A stretch of 51,259 bases of DNA from Crocinitomicaceae bacterium (GTDB taxonomy: Bacteria; Bacteroidota; Bacteroidia; Flavobacteriales_D; Crocinitomicaceae): the NCBI GenBank assembly GCA_022447665.1, contig JAKVAQ010000019.1, forward strand, positions 28,827-80,085, in the 5' to 3' direction. The notes below the pieces were generated by a model, which saw only the letters and a program-made list of their open reading frames with translations, searched no databases and was not told the origin of the DNA. Positions 26,381 through 34,103 of this stretch are shown here, piece after piece. The position numbers were made by a program, and so were the translations under genes. Position 1 is the first letter of the stretch; the number at the start of each line of letters is the position of its first letter.

Positions 26381-27082
26381 TTACCCCTCAAAAGTGATCG
26401 AGAACCACCAATAGTTGGTTTTTAGATATTGCAGCGGCGCAGCAAAAAAGGTATCGTCCTGAATCAATAAATTAGTGATTCCCTGTGCAGTTTTAATATC
26501 GATTCCAAGTTTAAAATAAGGAAGATAAAAGTCAAAACCTCCACCAATGTGGTATTGCCAATCATGTTGTTTAAGCTTAATAATCGGCGCAATAGTTGTT
26601 TGCTCTACATCTTGTTGTGAAGCCAAATCTAAACTGTAGCCGAACCCTCCACTCGCATAAGCAGAGAAATTATTTAGCCGCTTAGAGCTTAATTTTAGCA
26701 TTAAAGGGAAATTTAGGTTTGTGGGTTCTGTTCTGGTCTCAGCAGTATAGTTTTCTCCATTCTCTTGGTAGGTATAGGTAAACAAAGTTTCATGAAAAGA
26801 AATACTAGGAGTAAACCTTAAATGCACTGTGGAATGAATGTTCCAAGAGGCTACTGGTACATGTATTCCAAATCCAGGCCTTCGTGTAAGCGCAATATTC
26901 GTGATGGAATTCGTGTCCGAAAAATTTGGCTTTACCTGATAGTTGAAGGTGGAAGTGTTAGTACCAAGCATTGTTCCGAAATGCCATTTTCTGTACTCAA
27001 AAGTTGGTATATTCTTTCCTTGCTGACCGAAAAGTGGAGTCAAACCAGATAAAAAACATAGTATAATTAATAACTTCCTCAC
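26381..27082 (-). CDS. porT: Type IX secretion system outer-membrane protein PorT
   Basis: 233 residues, GTG start, signal peptide MRKLLIILCFLSGLTPLFGQ. The barrel shows the PorT/SprT family signature I recall: KWHFGTMLGTN, GFGIHVPVASWNI, LRFTPSISF, NFPLMLKLSSKRLNNFSAY, IIKLKQHDWQYHIGGGFDFYLPYFKLGID, and the terminal WWFSITFEG. PorT is an outer-membrane component needed for T9SS export and gliding. Two proteins with T9SS sorting tails are in this window. The usual ubiE neighbour is absent; an esterase gene lies downstream instead. Confidence 0.82.
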   Translation of the reverse strand: MRKLLIILCFLSGLTPLFGQQGKNIPTFEYRKWHFGTMLGTNTSTFNYQVKPNFSDTNSITNIALTRRPGFGIHVPVASWNIHSTVHLRFTPSISFHETLFTYTYQENGENYTAETRTEPTNLNFPLMLKLSSKRLNNFSAYASGGFGYSLDLASQQDVEQTTIAPIIKLKQHDWQYHIGGGFDFYLPYFKLGIDIKTAQGITNLLIQDDTFFAAPLQYLKTNYWWFSITFEG

Positions 27083-27200
27083 TTCTCTGTAACGCTCAAG
27101 TATTGGTAAATATTACTTATAACTTTGAATTCATTCGCCGTTACGTTGTGTTTAATTAATTTAGTTTGCAAATGTAGTCAATACTTAAAAACAGGTTCTT

Positions 27201-27686
27201 TTGAAAAGAGTTGAAATCAAAGAAATAAAAAAGACTGATAATGAAATCATTGCGCGCGTTATACGAGATGTGCTAACGGAGCATGGGGTAAACAAACCAG
27301 GCACGGTATTTACTGACCCAACAACTGACCACTTGTTTGAGCTATTTGAAAAAGATAAATCATTCTACTACATTGTTTGGTTAAATGAACAAATTGTTGG
27401 AGGCTGTGGTGTTTTCCCTACAAAAGGACTTGCGGAAGGCTGCGCAGAACTAGTGAAACTCTATGTTTTGAAAAAGGCAAGAGGGTTAGGCCTTGGAAAA
27501 GAACTAATGGAGCGTTGTGCAGAAAATGCCAAAAAATTAGGGTATCAAAAGCTCTATCTTGAGACATTACCAGAATTGAGTAATGCTGTTAAGCTTTATG
27601 AAAGTTTAGGCTATGAAAGACTGGATGAACCCTTAGGTGATTCGGGGCATTTCGCTTGTAATTTATGGATGTTAAAAGAGCTATGA
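27201..27686 (+). CDS. GNAT family N-acetyltransferase
   Basis: 161 residues from a TTG start. Beta-4 strand AELVKLYVLKKARGLGLGKELMERCAENA carries the acetyl-CoA loop R-G-x-G-x-G/K; the downstream LETLPELSNAVKLYESLGYERL has the family Asn and Tyr. It resembles small MarR-linked acetyltransferases of amino-acid or peptide type, but the substrate is not determinable. Its stop overlaps the next start (ATGA). Confidence 0.88.
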   Translation: MKRVEIKEIKKTDNEIIARVIRDVLTEHGVNKPGTVFTDPTTDHLFELFEKDKSFYYIVWLNEQIVGGCGVFPTKGLAEGCAELVKLYVLKKARGLGLGKELMERCAENAKKLGYQKLYLETLPELSNAVKLYESLGYERLDEPLGDSGHFACNLWMLKEL

Positions 27687-28270
27687 AAAGTTTAGAAGAA
27701 CTGCAGGGACTCGATATTTATCTTCTTGATCAATTTTTAAAAGGTAGAATAAACAAGAAAAGTAGAATACTTGATGCGGGTTGCGGAATGGGAAGAAATA
27801 TTCACTTTCTAATCAGAGAAGGATATAATGTCACTGCATTTGATCCGAATCCGGAGGTTATCGATGACTTAAAATCAATTTACCCTCAAAAAAAAGATAA
27901 TTTCAAGGTCTCCTCAATTGAAGAATTGACCTTGGAAGCTAAATTTGATTTTGTCATCTGCAATGCCGTTTTACATTTTGCAGAATCACATGAGCATTTT
28001 AATAATATGTTCAAAAGCCTTACCAATCTATTGGCTCTTGGAGGGATTTTATTTATCCGTATGACTTCAGATATTGGCTTATCTGGCTTTAAACAGGATT
28101 TAAGCGATGGCAGGTACTATTTACCTGATGATAGTGTTAGATATCTTCTCTCACGAAACAAAGTCGATGAACTATTAAGTGTTCACGAGCTTGACTTGCT
28201 GGAACCGGTTAAATCCTTGAATGTCGACGAACTTCGATGCATGACGACGTTGGTCTTCGTTAAGCAGTAA
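27683..28270 (+). CDS. Class I SAM-dependent methyltransferase
   Basis: 195 residues. I choose the ATG at 27683, overlapping the stop of the GNAT gene; an in-frame ATG at 27665 is possible. Motif I is RILDAGCGMGRNIHFLIREG, motif II FDPNPE, and the post-motif region FDFVICNAVLHFAESHEHF. The fold resembles TehB/UbiE-like small-molecule methyltransferases. No substrate hint other than the coupled acetyltransferase. Confidence 0.85.
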   Translation: MKSLEELQGLDIYLLDQFLKGRINKKSRILDAGCGMGRNIHFLIREGYNVTAFDPNPEVIDDLKSIYPQKKDNFKVSSIEELTLEAKFDFVICNAVLHFAESHEHFNNMFKSLTNLLALGGILFIRMTSDIGLSGFKQDLSDGRYYLPDDSVRYLLSRNKVDELLSVHELDLLEPVKSLNVDELRCMTTLVFVKQ

Positions 28271-28271
28271 T

Positions 28272-30068
28272 TTAGTCCCTAACTTTAAGGTTTAAGCTAA
28301 CTCCGGCCTGAATGTAAGCTCCACTAAAGCTTGTTTTTGGAAAGTCATTAATCTTTTGATCAAGCTTCCAGCGCTTACCTGACATATCCACATTAAATCC
28401 TCCTCTTAAGTTAAGGGATATCAAAGGAAGGCTTAACCTTAGCTCGAGATTTGGATCAAATATGAAAACGTCGTTTCTATAAACCACTTTATCTAGCCCC
28501 TCGCTTTGAATCAAGTTAGGCGTATTATTATCGGATTGTTCAATTAATTTCATCGAACCAAACCCAATGTCATATCCCAAAGATGCTGAAAAATAGTCTC
28601 TGCCAAAGTTTGCATAGGTTCCAAGTGTCGCTAAATATCCTCGCATGGAAAAACGATCGCCATTGGAAGCTTCCGGAAAATAACTAAAGGTGTAACGAAC
28701 ACCGAACATCCCAGTGGTATAATAATCAAAAGCTCCACCATATGCCAACCATTTATTGGTAAAAGCATTTGAACCTAATGCCACCATTCTATTATTCAAA
28801 TCATCTAGCTTATTGAAATAATGATAACCATAATAAGCTCCTAAGTGGTACTGTTTAACTTCTTCATACCAATAGTCTACAGCTTGTTCGTATCGATCAT
28901 CATTGGCATTTGAAATAATCACAAAGGGTAAATCATCGTAAAACCCTACAATATCTGTTTGACCACCCTTGGCCTTCAAGTCAAAAATGTAACTGAATCC
29001 ATTATCCAAATACGCTTCGGGTATCGCTAAATCTGAAATAACATCCCTATCAAAATCTCGTGATTCATAATAGAAAATCGGAATAACGAGCACCTGATTC
29101 TCAAGGGATTCATGCATTTCATTTATTCTATTGGCAACCGAATTCATATAATAATCATAGCACCGTCCAGCATCTTGATCTCTATGCAAATGGCAGCGAC
29201 CAAATTGACCATAATACTTCTCATCACTTTCTGGATCGTAAAAACTTTCAAACTCTTGAACCATGTATCTTTCACGAACTATAGGAGATTTAATATCGCC
29301 TCTTTTTTCCGCAACATACCATTCCCTTCCAACTTCCATACTCTCAAGAATAGAATAGAAAATCGTAGAGTCATCACCTAAATAAGTTACCAGCGAATCC
29401 CTATATTTTTCAGCTCCTTCTATAATTGATTTTACTGATTCCCAAGCGCTCACATCGCCGAACCCAAAGGCAAATACATCTTCCTCTTCAGCATAAAAGG
29501 ACCTAGCCGAACCATATTGATATTCAGAGCTTTCAAGCGCTTTAATTTGTTCAAACACCTCCCCTCCAGTCCTATGAGATGGCATTTCCTCTGAAATCCT
29601 GGCCAATGTGTATAAAGAGAAAGTTGGGAAACGTTCAATATCAATGCCATGCATGTGAATTTTCCCACTATCAGGTTGCTCACGATTAAAATCTCGAACT
29701 TCTTTAACCAACTCATAAAAAGGACCATAAAACATGTCACCTAAATAATTCATATAGCTTTGACTATCTTCAATTATTACTTTTTCAATGATGTAACCTA
29801 CGGCAGGACTTTGCTCAAAAATAAAGTGACGAACGTTTTGTTCTTCATGAAGATATTTCAAAAGTTTGAACTGGAACTTTGTGTTGAACGTGGCGTAAGT
29901 GTGGTTCTCACCTGTAAAATAGACCTTGTAATCGTCAATTTTGCCATTGAAAATTTGAAACTCATTAAAATTCTCTACTTCTAGATCTATTCTTCTTGGT
30001 TCTCCCTGCTGCGAGAATGAAAGGGATGCAAGTGCGATCAATATCCCTAATAATCCAATTCTAATCAT
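28272..30068 (-). CDS. Secreted erythromycin-esterase-like (EreA/ChaN fold) protein with C-terminal barrel-like domain
   Basis: 598 residues with signal peptide (MIRIGLLGILIALASLSFSQ). The N-terminal domain has the EreA/ChaN/TraB-type arrangement: VYFTGENHTYATF near residue 50, a helix KFQFKLLKYLHEE, strand RHFIFEQS, a HGIDIE strand, and a later CHLHRD His pair. GE-x-H plus the downstream Glu and His are the catalytic or metal residues of this superfamily. From about residue 400 the chain is a series of beta strands ending in GAYIQAGVSLNLKVRD, like an outer-membrane barrel. Substrate unknown; the fusion is unusual to me. Confidence 0.65.
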   Translation of the reverse strand: MIRIGLLGILIALASLSFSQQGEPRRIDLEVENFNEFQIFNGKIDDYKVYFTGENHTYATFNTKFQFKLLKYLHEEQNVRHFIFEQSPAVGYIIEKVIIEDSQSYMNYLGDMFYGPFYELVKEVRDFNREQPDSGKIHMHGIDIERFPTFSLYTLARISEEMPSHRTGGEVFEQIKALESSEYQYGSARSFYAEEEDVFAFGFGDVSAWESVKSIIEGAEKYRDSLVTYLGDDSTIFYSILESMEVGREWYVAEKRGDIKSPIVRERYMVQEFESFYDPESDEKYYGQFGRCHLHRDQDAGRCYDYYMNSVANRINEMHESLENQVLVIPIFYYESRDFDRDVISDLAIPEAYLDNGFSYIFDLKAKGGQTDIVGFYDDLPFVIISNANDDRYEQAVDYWYEEVKQYHLGAYYGYHYFNKLDDLNNRMVALGSNAFTNKWLAYGGAFDYYTTGMFGVRYTFSYFPEASNGDRFSMRGYLATLGTYANFGRDYFSASLGYDIGFGSMKLIEQSDNNTPNLIQSEGLDKVVYRNDVFIFDPNLELRLSLPLISLNLRGGFNVDMSGKRWKLDQKINDFPKTSFSGAYIQAGVSLNLKVRD

Positions 30069-30284
30069 TTTTATTCTCTTCCTCTGAATTTAAATTTGTG
30101 AATTCTAATTTAGCCTTTTTTATCCAGTTAAGTATTGACTACCTAGTTCAACTTCTGCTACAATTCATTAAGCCCTCTAAAGTAACCATTAAATGCAACG
30201 CTATACAAAGTTTAAGTTACATTTTAAGTATAACTTCTAAAAAACTGAATATGTTCAGCCTCAGGCACAGCGAATTAAAACTCT

Positions 30285-30324
30285 TAAATTAATAAGCCCT
30301 GAAAACTCGGTGTTTTCAGGGCTT
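30285..30324 (-). terminator. Strong hairpin terminator after the PspA gene
   Basis: A perfect 13-bp stem (AAGCCCTGAAAAC / GTTTTCAGGGCTT, 30294-30306 and 30312-30324) with a 5-nt loop, followed on the minus strand by a T-rich tract. The remaining bases between 30069 and 30284 show no convincing gene. Confidence 0.8.
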
Positions 30325-30357
30325 GAATTAACAAAAGTATGTGGTTATTAGAATGGA

Positions 30358-31077
30358 TTAAGCTTCTCCGCCGTCCATCCCCATTTTTGCTTTCAGTGCA
30401 GCCAAACTGTCTGATGCCTTGATTTCAGCAGAACCAGAATCAAGAGCCTTATTGATTTCTTCGTCAACAGAAACATTTTCGCCTGCGATTTCACCATAAG
30501 ATTCAGCCAACGCCTCTTCTTCAGCTACCTTATCCTTCATTCTTTCTAACATTGAAATCGTACTAGAAGAATCGATTTGTGCCATTTGCTTGTTGATGTT
30601 CTTCGTCGCTTTAGAAACTTTAGATCTCGCTTTAAGCGTTTTAAGCTCAACTTCAAATTTCTTGATGTTCGATTTTAAACGATCAATATTTCCTTTGAGC
30701 TTATTGGTACTTGCTTCAAATTTTTCTTGATCTTTTCTATTTTGAGTTGCAATAGCAATGTTTTGATCTTTCTGAACCAAGCATTCAGAAGCTAAACGAT
30801 CAGCCTCTTCCATTGTGATCTCACCTTTTTCGGCTCTTTTTAGCAATAGAATAGCTTTCTTTTCATAATCCTTAGCTCTAGTTTCAGCTGCTGCAGCATC
30901 ATTTTTCGCTCTAATGGCTAAAGCTTTTACTTCGGCCATCGCTTGTAAGGCAGCAGAAAGATCCTTTTTTAAATCACGGATACCTTGCTCCGTCATTTTG
31001 ATTGGATCTTCTAGTTTATCGACCATGCTGTTTGCTTCAGCTTGTCCAATTTTAAATATTCTTTTAAATAAGTTCAT
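30358..31077 (-). CDS. PspA/IM30 family membrane-stress protein
   Basis: 239 residues, almost wholly alpha-helical coiled coil, with the family start NLFKRIFKIGQAEANSMVDKLEDPIKM and long Lys/Glu/Ala-rich helices (LKKDLSAALQAMAEVKALA). PspA/Vipp1 proteins bind stressed inner membranes as ESCRT-III-like polymers. The C-terminal segment (SAEIKASDSLAALKAKMGM) is the usual helix. No PspF- or PspB-like genes are nearby; instead it follows a YbjN gene by 27 bp, a pairing that suggests joint function. A strong terminator lies downstream. Confidence 0.9.
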   Translation of the reverse strand: MNLFKRIFKIGQAEANSMVDKLEDPIKMTEQGIRDLKKDLSAALQAMAEVKALAIRAKNDAAAAETRAKDYEKKAILLLKRAEKGEITMEEADRLASECLVQKDQNIAIATQNRKDQEKFEASTNKLKGNIDRLKSNIKKFEVELKTLKARSKVSKATKNINKQMAQIDSSSTISMLERMKDKVAEEEALAESYGEIAGENVSVDEEINKALDSGSAEIKASDSLAALKAKMGMDGGEA

Positions 31078-31104
31078 TTTCTTCTATTTAGTCTTTTTAA
31101 TGTT

Positions 31105-31497
31105 CTAGTTCTTTGCGAAACCAAGTAATTCATCAGTATACTCACTCAGTAGTAAGCTCAATGAAGTAAGCGTTCCCTCTAATTCTTCTAAATCCAACGT
31201 GTCTATTTGTAAAGTATCACGGAATAAAACCTTCTTCCCATCGTCGTCTAAAACAAAAGCTCCATGTACGATATCACGATTCTTCTTTAATAATTCAAGA
31301 GCAACATCCCCTTGATTATTGTTTAAGTCAAACAAATATTGCTCAACGATTATAATAGGGTCTGCAATTCCAATCATCGCATTCTTAATTCCATCCTCTT
31401 CCGATTCTACTATAAGGAATTCATTTTCGGCATCCTCGTTGGTGATGGAATATTCAAGCTCCATCAAATAATCTTTAACTTTATCAAAATTGTTCAT
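31105..31497 (-). CDS. YbjN domain-containing protein
   Basis: 130 residues with the type III chaperone-like YbjN fold: an N-terminal helix (DKVKDYLMELEYSITNED), strands FLIVESEEDGIKNAMIGIADPIIIVEQYLF, and a C-terminal helix. The family is small and soluble, thought to act as a regulator or chaperone of other proteins; no enzymatic residues. It is transcribed before pspA on the minus strand and probably co-transcribed. It is divergent from the XRE/phospholipase-D pair. Confidence 0.7.
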   Translation of the reverse strand: MNNFDKVKDYLMELEYSITNEDAENEFLIVESEEDGIKNAMIGIADPIIIVEQYLFDLNNNQGDVALELLKKNRDIVHGAFVLDDDGKKVLFRDTLQIDTLDLEELEGTLTSLSLLLSEYTDELLGFAKN

Positions 31498-31654
31498 TAT
31501 AAATAAAATGTGTTTCTATTAGTACCACTGTAAATATATAAATATTTCGTTCTCGTAAAAGCGCGCTTATCATTTTCTTATGGTGGTTGAAATACTTTTA
31601 ATTTAAGTCGACTAATTTTTATATTTATCATGATCACAACACAAACATACTAAT

Positions 31655-31662
31655 TAAATTTG
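31655..31662 (+). promoter_or_regulatory. Putative -7 box (TAAATTTG) for the XRE gene
   Basis: An exact TAnnTTTG match 28 nt before the ATG; no convincing -33 element. Confidence 0.4.
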
Positions 31663-31690
31663 TGTATTGCTAATATAATTAGTTTTATTT

Positions 31691-32038
31691 ATGGGGAAGA
31701 ATCATTTATCACAGAATATCAAGAAGCTAAGGTTGTTCAAGCACATGAGTCAACAAGAATTTAGTTCATTGTTCGATGTTAAGAGAGGTACTCTAGGTTC
31801 TTATGAAGAAGGACGAGCCGAGCCTAAACTAGAATTTCTAATAAAATTAGCAGAGTACTTTAAGCTAAAAATTGATGATATCGTGAGATCAGATCTTACG
31901 GTAAACAAGATCGCAAATTTCAATCCGCCAAAAGAGAATACAACCTTACCCCAAGAGATTTCTACTGAATTGGAAAAAATTCACTCACGAATTGGGGCAC
32001 TTGAATTGCTCATCAAAAGAACAAGAAATAATGAGTGA
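31691..32038 (+). CDS. XRE-family helix-turn-helix regulator
   Basis: 115 residues. HTH_3 domain at about 5-62 (LSQNIKKLRLFKHMSQQEFSSLF, then RGTLGSYEEGRAEPKLEFL), followed by a variable linker and a short C-terminal coiled segment (ISTELEKIHSRIGALELLIKR) that may mediate dimerisation. Its last codons overlap the start of the phospholipase-D-like gene by 8 bp, so it is probably the regulator of that gene and of itself. Confidence 0.88.
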   Translation: MGKNHLSQNIKKLRLFKHMSQQEFSSLFDVKRGTLGSYEEGRAEPKLEFLIKLAEYFKLKIDDIVRSDLTVNKIANFNPPKENTTLPQEISTELEKIHSRIGALELLIKRTRNNE

Positions 32039-32723
32039 TTTATTTGAAAAACTAGAAGCAGCGGTTTCAGATGACTTCATAACTAGCGCAGAAAAAAAGG
32101 AGCTAAAAAGCTTATTTCGAAAAGAAATTGAAAGTGATCATGATGCCAATCTAATTCGCAGTCTTGTCTTTGATTTAGCCATGGAGAAAGCCACCTCTGA
32201 AAACTATCCTGCAATTCTAGGATGGGTGGAAGAAATGAACAAGTTAATAATCGCAGCTAGAAAAACAGTCCAAGTAAAAATTGAAGAGTCGATATATTAC
32301 AGTCCTGGTGAAGATTGTTTGGACGCAATCCTAGCAAGAATTCGTTCATCGAAAGATAGTATTAAGGTTTGCGTATTTACCATTTCCGACAATAGAATTT
32401 CAGAAGCGCTCATAAAAGCACATAGAAGAGGTGTGCACATTAAAGTAATTACAGATAACGACAAGATGTTTGATAAGGGATCAGACGTTGAAATGCTTGA
32501 AGAAGCGGGAATTAAAGTAAAAATTGACCTAACGGACAAGCATATGCACCATAAGTTTGCGGTTTTCGATAATAAATACGCTTTAACCGGCAGTTATAAC
32601 TGGACCCGGAGTGCGGAGAAATACAATCATGAAAATATTCTTATCAGTAATGCCGAAAAAACGGTTAAATCGTTTTCGAAAGCTTTTGATAAGCTCTGGG
32701 ATGAAATGGAATGGTTAGATTAA
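32031..32723 (+). CDS. Phospholipase D-like (single HKD) protein with TerB-like N-terminal helices
   Basis: 230 residues from the ATG at 32031, within the end of the XRE gene; the longer frame from 31992 lacks an ordinary start. The first 80 residues are helical with ITSAEKKELKSLFRKE, reminiscent of TerB-like domains. The C-terminal PLD domain (about 90-230) has one HKD motif, HHKFAVFD, followed by GSYNWT, so it should dimerise to form an active site, as Nuc/MitoPLD do. It is likely a nuclease or phosphodiesterase in the cytoplasm (no signal peptide). Regulation by the coupled XRE protein is inferred. Confidence 0.82.
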   Translation: MSDLFEKLEAAVSDDFITSAEKKELKSLFRKEIESDHDANLIRSLVFDLAMEKATSENYPAILGWVEEMNKLIIAARKTVQVKIEESIYYSPGEDCLDAILARIRSSKDSIKVCVFTISDNRISEALIKAHRRGVHIKVITDNDKMFDKGSDVEMLEEAGIKVKIDLTDKHMHHKFAVFDNKYALTGSYNWTRSAEKYNHENILISNAEKTVKSFSKAFDKLWDEMEWLD

Positions 32724-32724
32724 A

Positions 32725-33975
32725 TTACTTCATTTCATTTAACAACTTCACCTCTTTAGAATTTTCTAAGACCATATTAGGAGTATTATTGAACATACCT
32801 ATTTCAGCAGTAAAGCATACCTCTTTATCCATTAAGTAAACCTCGGGTTCGTATTCAAAGTTTGGAATATTTTGCTCGAAAATGGAAGCAGAGAATATTT
32901 GATTCGGAAATTTCTTATCTAAATTCAAGAATACGTGGCCTTTTTCACTTTTCTTAGCGCTCACAACTTTTCCGCAAACTGTATGCTTTTTACCATCGTC
33001 TGCAAACACATGAACACCATAGGTATTACTTGCTTTCTTTGGTAGACGTTTTGGAGATATGGCAGCAGCATCACCTTTCTCTCTGTCTGGAAACCAGTAT
33101 TGTAAATTATAACTCGCCTCTACTCTATTTTCTATTGAGTCAACTATACCTGAGAATAAATTATACCCGAGTAAATTTTCTACACTATCAATACTAACCG
33201 CATAGGCTTCAACAGGTAATTCTAGAAATTTATTTTCCATTACAAATCCTATCCCCCTTTTATTTTCAATATCAAAAGCTGCTTTTACATACAGACGTGG
33301 AACCGAAACCCCATTTACACTTCGCTCTACTTTGGTCAGATCCTCAGTTAAAACAGGTGCGGTAACAATGTAAAGCTCTACTCCACAGGTCAATACGTAT
33401 CCTCTAAGCCAGTTCTCAAGCTCAGCCCACTTTTCCCTGTTAAAATCGCCCAGTTGAGGAGACATATTCGAGTAAAAATACGATTCTGATAAGGCTAACG
33501 AACTCCACCTAAAATCTGCTGAAGGAGCCAAATGACCCCGATCATAACCAAAACCATCATATTTATAAGTCACACCATCATCCTTAAGCCCCTTTAAAAA
33601 GTAGTCCTCTTCCTGTGCTGTACCCGTAGACACCCCTGGATCTATTCTGAAATCATTGGAACGAGAGAAATTACCAGATGCAATATCCGGGAGAATCACG
33701 TGCATTACCCAATTGGCCTGCTCATGAGTTTCGTTGTAAGACAGTGTCATAGCTACATGTTCGACTAATTCACCAGTAGGCCCATCAATTGGAAGACCTA
33801 CAATTTTTAATTGATCTTGAATCCATGAAAGCTTAATTTCTTCTGCTTGCGTGATTAATTCCTTCTTTTGTGTTTCTAGGGAATCGATTTGCTCATTTAT
33901 GCGTGTTAATTGCTCATCTTTCACCTGAGCGATTGAAATTGAACTAATAAGAAATAATAGGAGGATTGCTTTCAT
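32725..33975 (-). CDS. Secreted DNA/RNA non-specific endonuclease (NUC1-like)
   Basis: 416 residues with signal peptide (MKAILLLFLISSISIAQ) and a Gln-rich coiled N-terminal segment. The catalytic domain (about 85-290) has DRGHLAPSADFRWS with the general-base His of the beta-beta-alpha Me family, near residue 145, and the Mg-binding Asn in YFYSNMSPQLGDFNREKW. The C-terminal part (about 310-416) has a beta-rich OB-like pattern (KHTVCGKVVSAKKSEKGH). It would degrade extracellular DNA and RNA as a nutrient source. A promoter with both elements precedes it. Confidence 0.9.
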   Translation of the reverse strand: MKAILLLFLISSISIAQVKDEQLTRINEQIDSLETQKKELITQAEEIKLSWIQDQLKIVGLPIDGPTGELVEHVAMTLSYNETHEQANWVMHVILPDIASGNFSRSNDFRIDPGVSTGTAQEEDYFLKGLKDDGVTYKYDGFGYDRGHLAPSADFRWSSLALSESYFYSNMSPQLGDFNREKWAELENWLRGYVLTCGVELYIVTAPVLTEDLTKVERSVNGVSVPRLYVKAAFDIENKRGIGFVMENKFLELPVEAYAVSIDSVENLLGYNLFSGIVDSIENRVEASYNLQYWFPDREKGDAAAISPKRLPKKASNTYGVHVFADDGKKHTVCGKVVSAKKSEKGHVFLNLDKKFPNQIFSASIFEQNIPNFEYEPEVYLMDKEVCFTAEIGMFNNTPNMVLENSKEVKLLNEMK

Positions 33976-33999
33976 ACATCAATATTAGTGCGATTTTAC

Positions 34000-34033
34000 C
34001 AAAATTAAACCCAGTTCATTCAATCTTATCAAA
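34000..34033 (-). promoter_or_regulatory. Promoter of the secreted nuclease gene
   Basis: Minus strand: TTTG (34030-34033), 22 nt, TAATTTTG (34000-34007), leading to the ATG at 33975. Confidence 0.55.
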
Positions 34034-34103
34034 AACTTAACGGAAGTTGCCAACAATTTGCCCAATAAGAACGCTCGATTCAATATATTTACGGTACGAA
34101 CTT

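Noticed and set aside
29112-29381. 89-residue plus-strand frame inside the EreA-like gene
   Set aside because: Antisense shadow of a well-supported gene, no family features or promoter.
30098-30292. 64-residue plus-strand frame between the EreA-like and PspA genes
   Set aside because: Biased composition, no promoter or family features; ends just before the PspA terminator.
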